Below are positions 43,601 to 54,137 of a stretch of DNA of 64,000 bases, piece by piece (the stretch's first letter is position 1; every line of letters starts with the position of its first letter). The notes beneath the pieces are model-generated. The model saw nothing but the letters and a program-made list of their open reading frames with translations, was not told the DNA's origin and made no database searches. Made by a program: the position numbers and the translations under genes. Source of the stretch: Rhizobiales bacterium 62-47 (lineage in GTDB: Bacteria > Pseudomonadota > Alphaproteobacteria > Rhizobiales > Xanthobacteraceae); the NCBI GenBank assembly GCA_001899255.1, contig MKVX01000013.1:310001-374000 (forward strand), read 5' to 3'.

Positions 43601-45079
43601 ATGACTCGCGATCCGCAAGCCGCTCTCGTCGCGCTGCATCGGTTCGGCTTCGGCGCACGCGGCGGCGCCTCGGGCGATTTCACCAACGCGGCGTCGGACC
43701 CGCGTGGTTTCGTCAAGGTGGAACTCGCGCGGCCGGCTGCGGCGTTGCTGGAAGCGCCGGGGTTGCAACCCAGTCCGGCGCTGGCCGCGGTTCAGTACGC
43801 CTATCAATTCGACCTCAAGCAACAGCGCGAGGCGGCGGCGAAACCCGCGCCCGAAACCTCGGCTGCGACCATGGGGGCGTCCGCCAAACCGGAGACAATG
43901 CCGTCGGTAACCGGCGCGGACGTCATGAAACCGGACGCGCGATTGCCGCCTACCAAGCCGCCGCTCAATGTGATCCAGAAGACCTACCGCGCCGAGGCAC
44001 TGGCGCGCATCCAGCGGGCGACGCTGGCCGAGTGCGGTTTCGTCGAACGGCTGGTGACGTTCTGGTCGAACCATTTCTGCATCTCCGCCAACAAGGGTCC
44101 GCTGGCACGCATCTGGGCCGGTGCCTACGAACGCGAAGCGATCCGCCCGCATGTGCTGGGCCGCTTTGCCGACATGCTGAAAGCCGTCGAACAGCATCCG
44201 GCGATGCTGTTCTTTCTCGACAACCAGCAGTCGATCGGCCCGAACTCGCAGGCCGGGCAACGGCGCAAGCGCGGGCTCAACGAAAATCTGGCGCGCGAGA
44301 TCATGGAACTGCATACGCTCGGCGTCGGCAGCGGCTATACGCAGGCCGACGTCACGTCGCTGGCGCGCATCATCACCGGCTGGACCTTCGCCGGGCGGGA
44401 GGGGCGCCTTGGTGTGCCGGGAACTTTCGTATTCAACGTCAACGCGCACGAGCCGGGCACACAGGTGCTGCTTGGCAAAAATTATCCCGACACCGGCGTG
44501 ACGCAGGGCGAGAAGGCCTTGGTCGATATCGCCCGGCAGCCGGCGACGGCAAAATTCATCGCCACCAAATTGGCGCGGCATTTCGTGGCCGACGATCCAC
44601 CGCCACGATTGGTCGCGCGGCTGCAGGATGCTTTCAGCAAAACCGACGGCGACCTCAAGGCGCTGGCGCTGGCGCTGATCGAGTCGGACGAGGCGTGGCA
44701 GACTCCGCTGAACAAGATGCGCTCGCCGTACGAATTTCTCATCGCCACCGGGCGGCTGATGGCGCGGGTGCCGGAAGATCCCGGCCGCTATCTCAGCGGC
44801 CTCAATATTCTCGGCCAGCCGCTGTGGACACCGGCCGGGCCGAATGGCTTTGCCGACAGCAACGCGGTGTGGGCTGCGCCTGAGGAAATGAAGCTGCGGC
44901 TCGATATCGCCGCGCAGGTGTCGTCGCGCATCGGCGACAGCATGGACCCGCGCGAGATGCTGGATCTGATGGCCGCCGATGCCGCGTCGAGCGAAACGCG
45001 CCAGACCATTGCGCGCGCCGAAACGCGGCAACAGGCTTTTGCGTTGCTATTGATGTCGCCGGAATTCCAGAGGAGGTAG
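43601..45079 (+). CDS. DUF1800 family protein
   Basis: A 492-residue protein of the DUF1800 family. Typical stretches: ALHRFGFGARGG at the start, WSNHFCISANKG, NENLAREIMELHTLGVGSGYTQADVTSLARIITGW in the middle, and SPYEFLIATGRLM later. No signal peptide is visible. Position 2 bp before a DUF1501 gene is the standard pairing; the two are found together in many bacteria and their function is unknown. ATG 43601 is the first Met of the conserved region. Confidence 0.9.
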   Translation: MTRDPQAALVALHRFGFGARGGASGDFTNAASDPRGFVKVELARPAAALLEAPGLQPSPALAAVQYAYQFDLKQQREAAAKPAPETSAATMGASAKPETMPSVTGADVMKPDARLPPTKPPLNVIQKTYRAEALARIQRATLAECGFVERLVTFWSNHFCISANKGPLARIWAGAYEREAIRPHVLGRFADMLKAVEQHPAMLFFLDNQQSIGPNSQAGQRRKRGLNENLAREIMELHTLGVGSGYTQADVTSLARIITGWTFAGREGRLGVPGTFVFNVNAHEPGTQVLLGKNYPDTGVTQGEKALVDIARQPATAKFIATKLARHFVADDPPPRLVARLQDAFSKTDGDLKALALALIESDEAWQTPLNKMRSPYEFLIATGRLMARVPEDPGRYLSGLNILGQPLWTPAGPNGFADSNAVWAAPEEMKLRLDIAAQVSSRIGDSMDPREMLDLMAADAASSETRQTIARAETRQQAFALLLMSPEFQRR

Positions 45080-45081
45080 CG

Positions 45082-46305
45082 ATGGAGTGCTGCGAGAGCC
45101 GGACATCGTTGTCGATTACGCGCCGCGCGCTGCTGCTCGGCGGCGCATCGTTCGCAGCCTGGGCCTATTTGCCGAAGTTCGCGCGCGCTGCCGACGGACG
45201 CGATCCGCGCTTCGTCACCATCATCTTGCGCGGCGCGCTAGATGGCCTCGCCACTGTCGCCCCGGTCGGTGACCCGGATTACGCCGACCTGCACGGATCG
45301 ATCGCGTTGACGCGCGACGGTGCACGGCCCGCAATCGAACTCGACGCGTTCTTTGCGCTGCATCCGGCGATGCCGCAGTTCGCCCGGATGTACAAGGACA
45401 AGCACGCAGCCGTGGTGCATGCGGTGGCGACGCCGTATCGCGAGCGTTCGCACTTCGACGGGCAGGATGTACTCGAGAGCGGTTTCGCCGGGCCGGGGCG
45501 GGTACAATCCGGCTGGCTCAATCGCGCGCTCGGCGCGTTGCCGCGCGGCGAACGGGTGATGAGCGGTCTCGGCGTCGGCGCCACCACGCCGCTGGTGCTG
45601 CGCGGCGCCGCGCCGACGGTGAGCTGGGCGCCGGTCAATCTGCCGCAAGCGGCCGACGACACAGCGATGCGCTTGTACGAACTTTACCGGCATCGCGATC
45701 CGGCGCTGGCGACGGCACTGTCGCAAGGTTTGCAGTTGGACAAGATCGCGGCTCGTGGCGATGACATGCGCGCCAGGCCGAAAAATGGCGCTGGCGCCAT
45801 GCAACTCACCGCGCGCGGCGTCGCAAAGCTGATGGCCGAGGACGATGGTCCGCGCATCGCCGCTCTGGCATTCGACGGTTGGGACACCCACGCCAATGAA
45901 GGCGGCCCGGTGGGGCGTCTGGCGCAATTGCTGTCGGGGCTCGATGCTGCGCTCGGCGAATTCGAGAGCGGACTCGGCGCCCACTGGCGCGATACCGTGA
46001 TTGTCATCGCCACCGAGTTCGGCCGCACCGCGAGGATCAACGGCACGCAAGGCACCGATCACGGCACCGGCACTGTCGCGTTGCTGGCCGGCGGTGCGGT
46101 GAATGGCGGTCGCGTCATCGCCGACTGGCCCGGCTTGAAAGCGGCCAATCTCTATCAGGCGCGTGATCTGGCCCCGACCACCGATTTGCGCGCCATCCTC
46201 AAGGGCGCGCTGCACGATCACCTCGGCGTCAGCGAACGCGTGCTGGCAAGCGCTGTGTTTCCCGACAGCGCCATGGTCAAACCTGCGCAGGGCTTGGTGG
46301 TGTAG
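45082..46305 (+). CDS. DUF1501 family protein, Tat-exported
   Basis: A 407-residue protein with a twin-arginine signal (ITRRALLLGGASFAAWAYLPKFARA), so it is folded in the cytoplasm and exported, and the DUF1501 pattern: TIILRGALDGLATVAPVGDPDY, SHFDGQDVLESG, GWDTHANEGG, VIVIATEFGRTARINGTQGTDHGTG. These match the alkaline-phosphatase-like (sulfatase-type) fold of the family; metal ligands are likely among the Asp, His and Glu of the last two stretches. It starts 2 bp after the DUF1800 gene, so both are translated together. Confidence 0.9.
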   Translation: MECCESRTSLSITRRALLLGGASFAAWAYLPKFARAADGRDPRFVTIILRGALDGLATVAPVGDPDYADLHGSIALTRDGARPAIELDAFFALHPAMPQFARMYKDKHAAVVHAVATPYRERSHFDGQDVLESGFAGPGRVQSGWLNRALGALPRGERVMSGLGVGATTPLVLRGAAPTVSWAPVNLPQAADDTAMRLYELYRHRDPALATALSQGLQLDKIAARGDDMRARPKNGAGAMQLTARGVAKLMAEDDGPRIAALAFDGWDTHANEGGPVGRLAQLLSGLDAALGEFESGLGAHWRDTVIVIATEFGRTARINGTQGTDHGTGTVALLAGGAVNGGRVIADWPGLKAANLYQARDLAPTTDLRAILKGALHDHLGVSERVLASAVFPDSAMVKPAQGLVV

Positions 46306-46320
46306 GCGGCTTTATCCCTT

Positions 46321-46404
46321 CGTCATTGCGAGCGCCGCGAAGCAATCCAGGATTCTCGAAGTAGGGCGCTGGATTGCTTCGTCGCTACGCTCCTCGCAAT
46401 GACG
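46321..46404. repeat. palindromic intergenic repeat, family F
   Basis: Nearly perfect inverted element: CGTCATTGCGAG at the left and CTCGCAATGACG at the right, with inner arms GAAGCAATCCAG / CTGGATTGCTTC. This sequence type is very common between genes of Bradyrhizobium-like bacteria. It lies in the convergent gap between the DUF1501 gene and the aldo/keto reductase gene. Confidence 0.8.
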
Positions 46405-46420
46405 GCAATTGACGAACGTT

Positions 46421-47362
46421 CTATCCCAGCGTGATCCGATCGATCTCCGCCAACTCTTCCGCGCTCAATGTCCAGTCGATGGCCTTGACGTTGGCTTCGA
46501 CCTGCTCGACGCGGGTGGCGCCGGCGATGACGCTCGACACTTGCGGCCGCGATGCAAGCCACGAGAAGGCCAGTTCCAGCATGCTGTGGCCGCGCGCCTT
46601 GGCGAACGCAACAAGTTGCTCGACGATGTCCTCGTTGCGCGGCGTGACGTACCGGTCGCGCAAAGCGGGGGCCTTGGCAAAGCGCGTGTCGGCGGGCGCT
46701 GCAGCGCCGCGCTGATATTTGCCGGTGAGCAGGCCGCTGGCCAGCGGGAAGAACGGCAGCAGGCCGAGATTGTATTCCTGTGCGGCCGGCAGCAGGTCTT
46801 TCTCTATGTCGCGCACCAGCAGGCTATATTCATCCTGGCAGGAGACGAAGCGCGCGGTGTTGGCGGCGCGCGCGGTTAATTCCGCCTCAGCGATGCGCCA
46901 TGCCGGAAAATTCGAATTGCCGATGTAGCGCACCTTGCCCTGCCGCACGAGGTCGTCGAGCGCGCGCAACGTCTCCTCGATCGGCGTCAGCGGATCGTAA
47001 TCGTGCTGCTGGTAGAGATCGATGTAGTCGGTCTTCAACCGCCGCAGACTGTCTTCGACGGCGCTCATGATGTAGCGGCGCGACGCGCCCTGCTTGCTGC
47101 CGTCGTCGCTCATCGGCTTGGAGAATTTGGTGGCGAGCACGATGTCCTTGCGGCGGTCGCCGAGCACGTCGCCAAGCACAGTCTCGGAACCGCCGCGCCC
47201 GGCATAAATATCGGCGGTGTCGAACAACGTGATGCCAAGATCGACGGCCTTGTGGATCACCTTGCGCGAGGTCTCGGGATCGGTGCGCTGGCCGAAATTG
47301 TTGCAGCCGATGCCGACCGCCGAAACGCGCAGGCCGGAGCTGCCGAGATTGCGAAACTGCAT
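46421..47362 (-). CDS. aldo/keto reductase
   Basis: A 313-residue (alpha/beta)8 barrel NADPH-dependent oxidoreductase: MQFRNLGSSGLRVSAVGIGCNNFG at the N-terminus, the catalytic Asp and Tyr in LFDTADIYAGRGGSE, Lys in LATKFSKP, His in YQQHDYDPLTPIEETL and the NADPH site VSSVIAGATRVEQVEAN near the C-terminus. The group (YghZ/Kv-beta like) reduces aldehydes such as methylglyoxal. It is followed on the same strand by nothing else; upstream lies a PlsC-type gene. Confidence 0.92.
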   Translation of the reverse strand: MQFRNLGSSGLRVSAVGIGCNNFGQRTDPETSRKVIHKAVDLGITLFDTADIYAGRGGSETVLGDVLGDRRKDIVLATKFSKPMSDDGSKQGASRRYIMSAVEDSLRRLKTDYIDLYQQHDYDPLTPIEETLRALDDLVRQGKVRYIGNSNFPAWRIAEAELTARAANTARFVSCQDEYSLLVRDIEKDLLPAAQEYNLGLLPFFPLASGLLTGKYQRGAAAPADTRFAKAPALRDRYVTPRNEDIVEQLVAFAKARGHSMLELAFSWLASRPQVSSVIAGATRVEQVEANVKAIDWTLSAEELAEIDRITLG

Positions 47363-47464
47363 GGAGTTGTCCTGTGCCGGAGAAGATCCGAAGCCGAGAG
47401 TGTGACGTGCGCTTCCCGCGGCCGCAAGCGGCGCTTCGGCATAACTCCCGCGCGGCTCGATCGA

Positions 47465-48274
47465 TCAGCGTACCGGCTGCGCGACGTCGCTCGGCGTCGG
47501 GCGCAACGCCGCCACCGTCATGCGTCGCACCGAGGCCTCGGCACTGCGCGCGATCTCCTTGCGATCGGTGGTGATATCGAGCGCCACCGCGTCGCCCCAC
47601 GTGACGGTGACGTCGATGGCGCCGGAGGCCAGCACGCCGATGAAATGCCGGATGAGGGCGGCGTCGCCGTACCACGCCACGCGCTCGCGCAGCGCCCGTC
47701 CGATCGGCAGGCCGTCGAAACGGGTATAGGCCAGCGACAAGGGTTGCACGGTGATCCGGCTGTGTTGTGTCGAGGCGCCGAGGGCGTGATGCACCGCGCC
47801 GATCAGCGCCGACTTGAACGGCAGGATGCGCGTGCCGTCGCTGGAGGTGCCTTCGGCGAACAGCACCACGGCGTCGCCGCCAAGCAGCCGTCCGGCGATT
47901 TGCTCGGTCGCCGCGCCGGTCTTCTGCCGCCGCTCGCGGTCGATGAACACGGTTCGTTGCAACCGCGCCAGCCAGCCGAACAGCGGCCAGCGCGCCACCT
48001 CATGCTTGGCGACGAACACCACCGGGGTGACGGCGGTGATGACGCAGATATCGAGCCATGACGCATGATTGGCGAGGATCAGCACCGGCGCCTCGTCGGT
48101 GACGCGCCCGACCTGATGCACGCGCACGCCAACCAGCGCACAAAGGACGCGATGATAGAAGCGCGGGATGCTGCGTTGCCAGCGCCAACCCAACGCGAGC
48201 CCGAGCAGTTGCGCGGGCAGCAACAACAGCGTCAGCAGCAGCAGCGTGACGAAGACGAGGGCGAAGCGGATCAT
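47465..48274 (-). CDS. 1-acyl-sn-glycerol-3-phosphate acyltransferase-like protein (PlsC family)
   Basis: A 269-residue membrane acyltransferase. An N-terminal hydrophobic helix (ALVFVTLLLLTLLLLPAQLLGLALG) is followed by the catalytic motif NHASWLD (H-x4-D), a FIDRERR stretch, and FAEGTSSDG, the second acceptor-binding motif. It probably acylates lysophosphatidate or a related lyso-lipid; ornithine-lipid OlsA is an alternative in rhizobia. ATG 48274 gives the helix directly at the N-terminus. Confidence 0.88.
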   Translation of the reverse strand: MIRFALVFVTLLLLTLLLLPAQLLGLALGWRWQRSIPRFYHRVLCALVGVRVHQVGRVTDEAPVLILANHASWLDICVITAVTPVVFVAKHEVARWPLFGWLARLQRTVFIDRERRQKTGAATEQIAGRLLGGDAVVLFAEGTSSDGTRILPFKSALIGAVHHALGASTQHSRITVQPLSLAYTRFDGLPIGRALRERVAWYGDAALIRHFIGVLASGAIDVTVTWGDAVALDITTDRKEIARSAEASVRRMTVAALRPTPSDVAQPVR

Positions 48275-48526
48275 GGGCGGCTCGTTAGCCCGATTTTGCT
48301 CGACAGGGCAATGGCCTGCCGGGATTATCGCGTTTGAGTGACGGTACGTCCAAGTCGTGGCATCTGCGCAAAAAAGCGCGGCCCCGGCCAAGTGGGCACT
48401 GACTGGGACCGCGGGCGCATATGATCCGGGACGGGGGGAAGGGACCGTGCGCAGCGTGACGCTAGCGCCGTTTTGTTGCGGGTCGATGACAATGCAACTT
48501 GTCCACAGCGGCTGCAGCCTGCGCCG

Positions 48527-49342
48527 CTACTCGGCGGCGCGCAGATTGGCGACGGGAAACAGGCCGCCGGTCTGGCGCAGCGAGCGATAATATTCGGCGT
48601 TGGCCGGATCATCGGTGTGGCGGATCAAATCGGTGACCGGCGTATAGGCCAGCATGCGGCCGCCGTCCGGCAGGGCCGTGCAACTGAAGCGCATGACTTC
48701 GCCGTTGGAGAGCTTGATATTGATCGGCGTGGAATCGCCAGCGCGCATCTTCTCGGTGCGCTCGGCGATGAAGTGGCTGAGTTCGTCTTCCGGCAGTTCG
48801 TAACAGCCGGCATCGCGGCCGTGATACATCAGGGCGATGAACGGCGGCTTGCTGTCGGCTTTGGCGTCCGGCAAGGCAAAAGCTTTGCGGAACGCGCGGT
48901 TGATGAACTCGGCGCGCGTATTCGAATCCAGCAACACGATGCCGATATCGACCTGGTCGAGTGCCGCGGCAAGGCGCGTCGCTGTGGCATGACGATGCCG
49001 CTGGCGCTCGATGGCGTCCATCATCTTCTTGCGCAACATGCCGGTGACGATGGCCGTGGTGGAGGCCGTTGCTGCGAGCAGGATCAGGCGGATGAGCTTG
49101 GCGCTATCAAGTCCGGTGATCGGTCCATGATGCAACAGGAATACGGCGGTGGTGGCAACTGCAATCACCGCGCTGACGAGTCCGGGCCCCACGCCGCTCA
49201 AGGCCGCGGCGATCGCGACGATGCAGACTTGCAGGGGAGCCGGATTGGGAACGGCCAACAGGCTGTGGTCAGCGACAATCGCAGCGAGCGATATCGTCGC
49301 TGTCATCACCGGACCAAATAATGCACGCCAGTCGATGCGCAT
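48527..49342 (-). CDS. orphan membrane sensor with a PAS domain
   Basis: A 271-residue protein. Residues 1-100 contain three to four hydrophobic helices, including LQVCIVAIAAALSGVGPGLVSAVIAVATTAVFLL, of the kind seen in membrane sensor modules. A cytoplasmic PAS-like domain follows (about residues 125-245), with ALDQVDIGIVLLDSNTRAEFINRAFRKAF at its start and GEVMRFSCTALPDGGRMLAYTPVTDL at its end. No kinase, GGDEF or DNA-binding domain follows, so it is output-less. AAAGG lies 6 nt before the start at 49342. A perfect dyad lies in its leader. Confidence 0.75.
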   Translation of the reverse strand: MRIDWRALFGPVMTATISLAAIVADHSLLAVPNPAPLQVCIVAIAAALSGVGPGLVSAVIAVATTAVFLLHHGPITGLDSAKLIRLILLAATASTTAIVTGMLRKKMMDAIERQRHRHATATRLAAALDQVDIGIVLLDSNTRAEFINRAFRKAFALPDAKADSKPPFIALMYHGRDAGCYELPEDELSHFIAERTEKMRAGDSTPINIKLSNGEVMRFSCTALPDGGRMLAYTPVTDLIRHTDDPANAEYYRSLRQTGGLFPVANLRAAE

Positions 49343-49363
49343 GACAAACCTTTGATCTGGGGG

Positions 49364-49389
49364 AACTTAACCGCAGCGGCGGTTAAGTT
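49364..49389. promoter_or_regulatory. perfect 11-bp dyad upstream of the orphan PAS sensor gene
   Basis: AACTTAACCGC (49364-49374) and GCGGTTAAGTT (49379-49389) are exact inverted copies around a 4-nt loop, 22 bp upstream of the sensor start. It could be a protein-binding operator or a leader hairpin. The centre is GC-rich and the ends AT-rich, and there is no T-run, so a terminator is less likely. Confidence 0.55.
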
Positions 49390-49512
49390 GTTCACAGTTT
49401 CGCAGCGTGATTTGGCGTCAACGCTAACGCTTCGTAAATCATGCGCGCAGGAGTTGATGCGATTCGATTCAATTCCATCGCGATGACGCTTCTGCGCCGT
49501 CGCGACAGATGG

Positions 49513-50676
49513 TTACGGTCCCGCCGGCGATACCCGCAGAACGCGACCCGCGGCGTTGTCGGTCAGCAGCCAAAGCGCGCCGTCCGGCCCCTGCCGCACG
49601 TCGCGAATGCGCTCGTTGAGATTATGCAGCAAACGTTCCTCACCGGTGACGGTGTTGCCATTAAGCGAGAGCCGCACCAACGCCTTGCCGGCCAGCGCGC
49701 CGGTGAACAGGCTGCCATTCCATTTCGGAAACAGCTTGCCGGTGTAGAACGCCATGCCGGACGGCGCGATCGACGGCACCCAGTATTTGATCGGCTGCTC
49801 CATGCCTTCGTGGGCGGTGCTCTCGTGAATCTTCGCGCCGCTGTAATCGATGCCGTAACCGATCACCGGCCAGCCGTAATTCTTGCCCTTGCCGATGATG
49901 TTGACCTCATCGCCGCCGCGCGGGCCGTGCTCGATTTCCCATAACTCGCCGGAGGCCGGATTGATCGCCAATCCCTGTTCGTTGCGATGGCCGTAGCTCC
50001 AGATCTCCGGCTTGGCGTCATCGCGCCCGACAAATGGATTGTCCTTCGGCGCCGCGCCATCCGGCGCGATGCGGATCAGCTTGCCGAGATGGTTGTCGAG
50101 ATTCTGCGCTTCGTTGCGATAGCTGAAATGTTCGCCGAGCGTGACGAACAGGTTGCCATCGCGAGCCTGCGCGATACGGCAGCCGTAGTGATTGCCGCTG
50201 GAGAGTGGGCCCTGCTGACGGAAGATGACTTTCACATCGTCGAGACGCGGCACGTCGCCTTCCGCAAGCCTCGCGCGCGCCACGGCGGTCCGGCCGCCGC
50301 CCGACGTGCGCTCGGCGAAGCAGAAGTAGATTGTGTTGTTCTGCTTGAAGCTGGTGTCGGTCACGACATCGAGCAGGCCGCCCTGGCCGGATGCCCACAC
50401 CTCGGGGACGTTTTTGAGCGGCGGTGAAAGCTGGCCGCTGCCGGACACGATGCGCATGCGTCCGGGCCGTTCCGTCACCAGCATGCGTCCATCGGGCAGG
50501 AACGCGAGCGCCCATGGATGGACCAGTCCGCTGGCGACGGTCTGCACGTCGAGTTGCCCGGCGCTCGATGCGAACGATGTGCTGGCGCCGCGGGTTGCGG
50601 TGATGACCAGCAGCGATCCCGTCAGGGCGATCGCCGCCGTCAGCGTTCCGGTGACCCATAGAACGGGAGCCTTCAT
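49513..50676 (-). CDS. soluble aldose sugar dehydrogenase, PQQ-type beta-propeller (Asd/YliI-like)
   Basis: A 387-residue exported protein: N-terminal signal or anchor helix (VLWVTGTLTAAIALTGSLLVITATRG), then a six-bladed propeller starting VASGLVHPWALAFLPDGRMLVTERPGRMRIV with the catalytic-His region SSGNHYGCRIAQ, PEIWSYGHRNEQGLAINP, WEIEHGPRGGDEVNII and WVPSIAPSGMAFYTG. These are the conserved motifs of YliI-type PQQ-dependent glucose/aldose dehydrogenases. No pqq genes are in the window, so cofactor supply is from elsewhere. Confidence 0.92.
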   Translation of the reverse strand: MKAPVLWVTGTLTAAIALTGSLLVITATRGASTSFASSAGQLDVQTVASGLVHPWALAFLPDGRMLVTERPGRMRIVSGSGQLSPPLKNVPEVWASGQGGLLDVVTDTSFKQNNTIYFCFAERTSGGGRTAVARARLAEGDVPRLDDVKVIFRQQGPLSSGNHYGCRIAQARDGNLFVTLGEHFSYRNEAQNLDNHLGKLIRIAPDGAAPKDNPFVGRDDAKPEIWSYGHRNEQGLAINPASGELWEIEHGPRGGDEVNIIGKGKNYGWPVIGYGIDYSGAKIHESTAHEGMEQPIKYWVPSIAPSGMAFYTGKLFPKWNGSLFTGALAGKALVRLSLNGNTVTGEERLLHNLNERIRDVRQGPDGALWLLTDNAAGRVLRVSPAGP

Positions 50677-50798
50677 CGGCCGGTGTCCTGCCTCGGATCT
50701 CCGTCAGGGAGACCGTCGTTGAGCGGAAAATACGTTGAACGAAGTCAGTCGTGCGCCGGTTCGGTGCGGCCGAATTTTGGACCGGCAGTCGATACGCC

Positions 50799-50969
50799 TC
50801 AGGCCGGCAGCAGCGTGAGCGGACTGACCGCGAGCATGGCGAGCGTCACCGTCAGGCAAACCGAGAGCGCAATCGCCAGCGATGCCGCAACGGCGTGAGT
50901 CAGCCGTGAGCAGGCAACGGGAGCGGATGTCTCAGCAAACCCCGGCCGGGCGCCGCGCGACCGCATCAT
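50799..50969 (-). CDS. possible small membrane protein, unknown
   Basis: A 56-residue frame with one strongly hydrophobic helix (AVAASLAIALSVCLTVTLAMLAVSP) at its C-terminal end. AAGGA lies 9 nt before the first of two Met codons (50969 / 50966). No family recognised, and codon use alone is not decisive. Confidence 0.4.
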   Translation of the reverse strand: MMRSRGARPGFAETSAPVACSRLTHAVAASLAIALSVCLTVTLAMLAVSPLTLLPA

Positions 50970-51109
50970 GGTCGTAAATCCTTCATCTCGCGGGCGAATC
51001 ACCCACACGAGGGAATTTGCACAAGGTCAAGGGCGAGATTTTGGCGGCGGAGCGTCAAAATGGGCCAAATCATGGCCAGGGACCGGGTTTTGCCCGCTAT
51101 TCCCCACGC

Positions 51110-51748
51110 TCAGGCTTCGGCCTCGTTGTCGGCCGCGGCAAGCCGCCATTCCATGCTGACGAAGCCAGGCGTCTGCTCCACCCGGCGCAGCCAGGCCCGG
51201 ATGGCGGGGAAGGTGGCAAGGTCGAAGTCGCACTGCTCGGCGACATGGGTGTAGCCGTACAGCGCGATATCCGCGACGGTCAGTTGCCCGGCGGCGAAGT
51301 AGTCATGAGTCTTGAGGTGGTTCTCCATCACCTGCAGTGCCGCGTAGCCGCGTTCCATCCAGTCGTCCAGCGCATGCGTCTGCAATTCGCGGCCGCCGCG
51401 GACCAGCACCAGCCAGAAATAGGCGGCGCCGATGTTCGGCTCCAGCGCGTGCTGTTCGAAGAACATCCATTGCAGCGCCTCGGCGCGGCCGATACGGGAT
51501 TCCGGCCGCAGATGCGTATCGTTGGCGAGGTACCAGAGGATGGCGTTGGACTCGGCGAGATAGCGGCCGTCCTCGACCTCCAGCAGCGGCACCTGACCGC
51601 TCGGATTCTTGGCGAGGAAATCCGGCGTCCGGCTCTCGCCGGTGAGGATATCGACCTCGACGGCACGGTACGGCGTATTGAGAAACGCCAGCGCAAGGCG
51701 AGCCTTGTAGCTGTTGCCGGAGCGTTGCATCGAATAAAGCTTGTACAT
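51110..51748 (-). CDS. glutathione S-transferase
   Basis: A 212-residue GST with an N-terminal thioredoxin-like domain (MYKLYSMQRSGNSYKARLALAFLN, with Ser as probable catalytic residue), cis-Pro motif GQVPLLEVEDGRYLAESNAILWYLA with the GSH-binding ES pair, and a helical C-terminal domain with LTVADIALYGYTHVAEQCDFDL. Substrate unknown. It is divergent from aatA, with a 350-bp gap between them. Confidence 0.9.
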   Translation of the reverse strand: MYKLYSMQRSGNSYKARLALAFLNTPYRAVEVDILTGESRTPDFLAKNPSGQVPLLEVEDGRYLAESNAILWYLANDTHLRPESRIGRAEALQWMFFEQHALEPNIGAAYFWLVLVRGGRELQTHALDDWMERGYAALQVMENHLKTHDYFAAGQLTVADIALYGYTHVAEQCDFDLATFPAIRAWLRRVEQTPGFVSMEWRLAAADNEAEA

Positions 51749-53304
<1,556 letters not shown>

Positions 53305-53444
53305 CCACGTTCGCGCGATCATCAAATCGTGATGGTCAAACCTTGAGCGATTGTTAGGAATTTTAGCGTCAGTGCCATGTTTTGGACACGGCGCTTCCTT
53401 CCTGTGCGTCCGCCATCCAAAACTAAGAACGGAGACTTATCTCA

Positions 53445-53981
53445 ATGCGGACTTTCAAACTTTTCGGTATCGGCGCGGCCATGCTGGTCGCTTCGTTCGC
53501 CACGGCAAACGCGCAGTCTCAATTGCAGGTCGGCGTGTTGACGTGCGAGGGTGGCCCAAACGTCAGCTTCGTCGTTGGATCCAGCGCTGAAATGCAGTGC
53601 GTTTTCGAAAGCGCGACGCGTCGCCCCGAACCGTACATCGCCCGGATCAATCGTATCGGTCTCGACCTTGGTTTCACCCAGCAGACCGGTCTTGCCTGGG
53701 CCGTTTACGCGCCGACCAATCAGATCGGACGCGGCGATCTCGCCGGTCATTTCGGCGGCGTTGGCGCCAACGCTTCGGTCGGCATCGGCCTCGGCGGCAA
53801 CCTGCTGGTTGGCGGTTCGAACAATGCCTTCTCGTTGCAGCCGCTCAGCCTGCAGGGGCAGACCGGCCTCAACGTCACCGCAGGCATTGCCGACGTCGAT
53901 CTGCGTCCGGCGCAGGTGGTGCCGCCGCGCAAGTACCGCAAGCATCGCAAACATAAAAAGCATCATCGTCACCAGAGCTGA
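53445..53981 (+). CDS. DUF992 family exported protein (first of two)
   Basis: A 178-residue protein with a signal peptide (FGIGAAMLVASFATANA) and a DUF992 domain: VGVLTCEGGPNVSFVVGSSAEMQCVF (two conserved Cys, likely disulfide), YIARINRIGLDLGFTQQTGLAWAVYAP, NASVGIGLGGNLLVGGSNNAFSLQPLS. Unlike its neighbour it ends in a basic tail of about 20 residues made mainly of Lys, His and Arg (RKYRKHRKHKKHHRHQS), which could bind nucleic acid, LPS or metal. A strong terminator follows. Confidence 0.87.
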   Translation: MRTFKLFGIGAAMLVASFATANAQSQLQVGVLTCEGGPNVSFVVGSSAEMQCVFESATRRPEPYIARINRIGLDLGFTQQTGLAWAVYAPTNQIGRGDLAGHFGGVGANASVGIGLGGNLLVGGSNNAFSLQPLSLQGQTGLNVTAGIADVDLRPAQVVPPRKYRKHRKHKKHHRHQS

Positions 53982-54003
53982 GCGACGCTGACGCCGATTG
54001 AAA

Positions 54004-54027
54004 GGCCCGCGCAAGCGGGCCTTTTTT
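54004..54027 (+). terminator. intrinsic terminator after the first DUF992 gene
   Basis: Stem GGCCCGC / GCGGGCC (54004-54010 with 54015-54021), loop GCAA, followed by TTTTTT. This is the clearest Rho-independent terminator in the window. Because it ends transcription between the two DUF992 genes, the second needs its own promoter. Confidence 0.92.
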
Positions 54028-54137
54028 ATGTGTGGGCATTCCGCGAGATGATGACATTCTGGCGGGAATGCGGTGGCTATGTCATAGTTTCAAGATACCG
54101 CGTCGTTTCACGTCATGTCCTGCCACTGGAGATCGTT

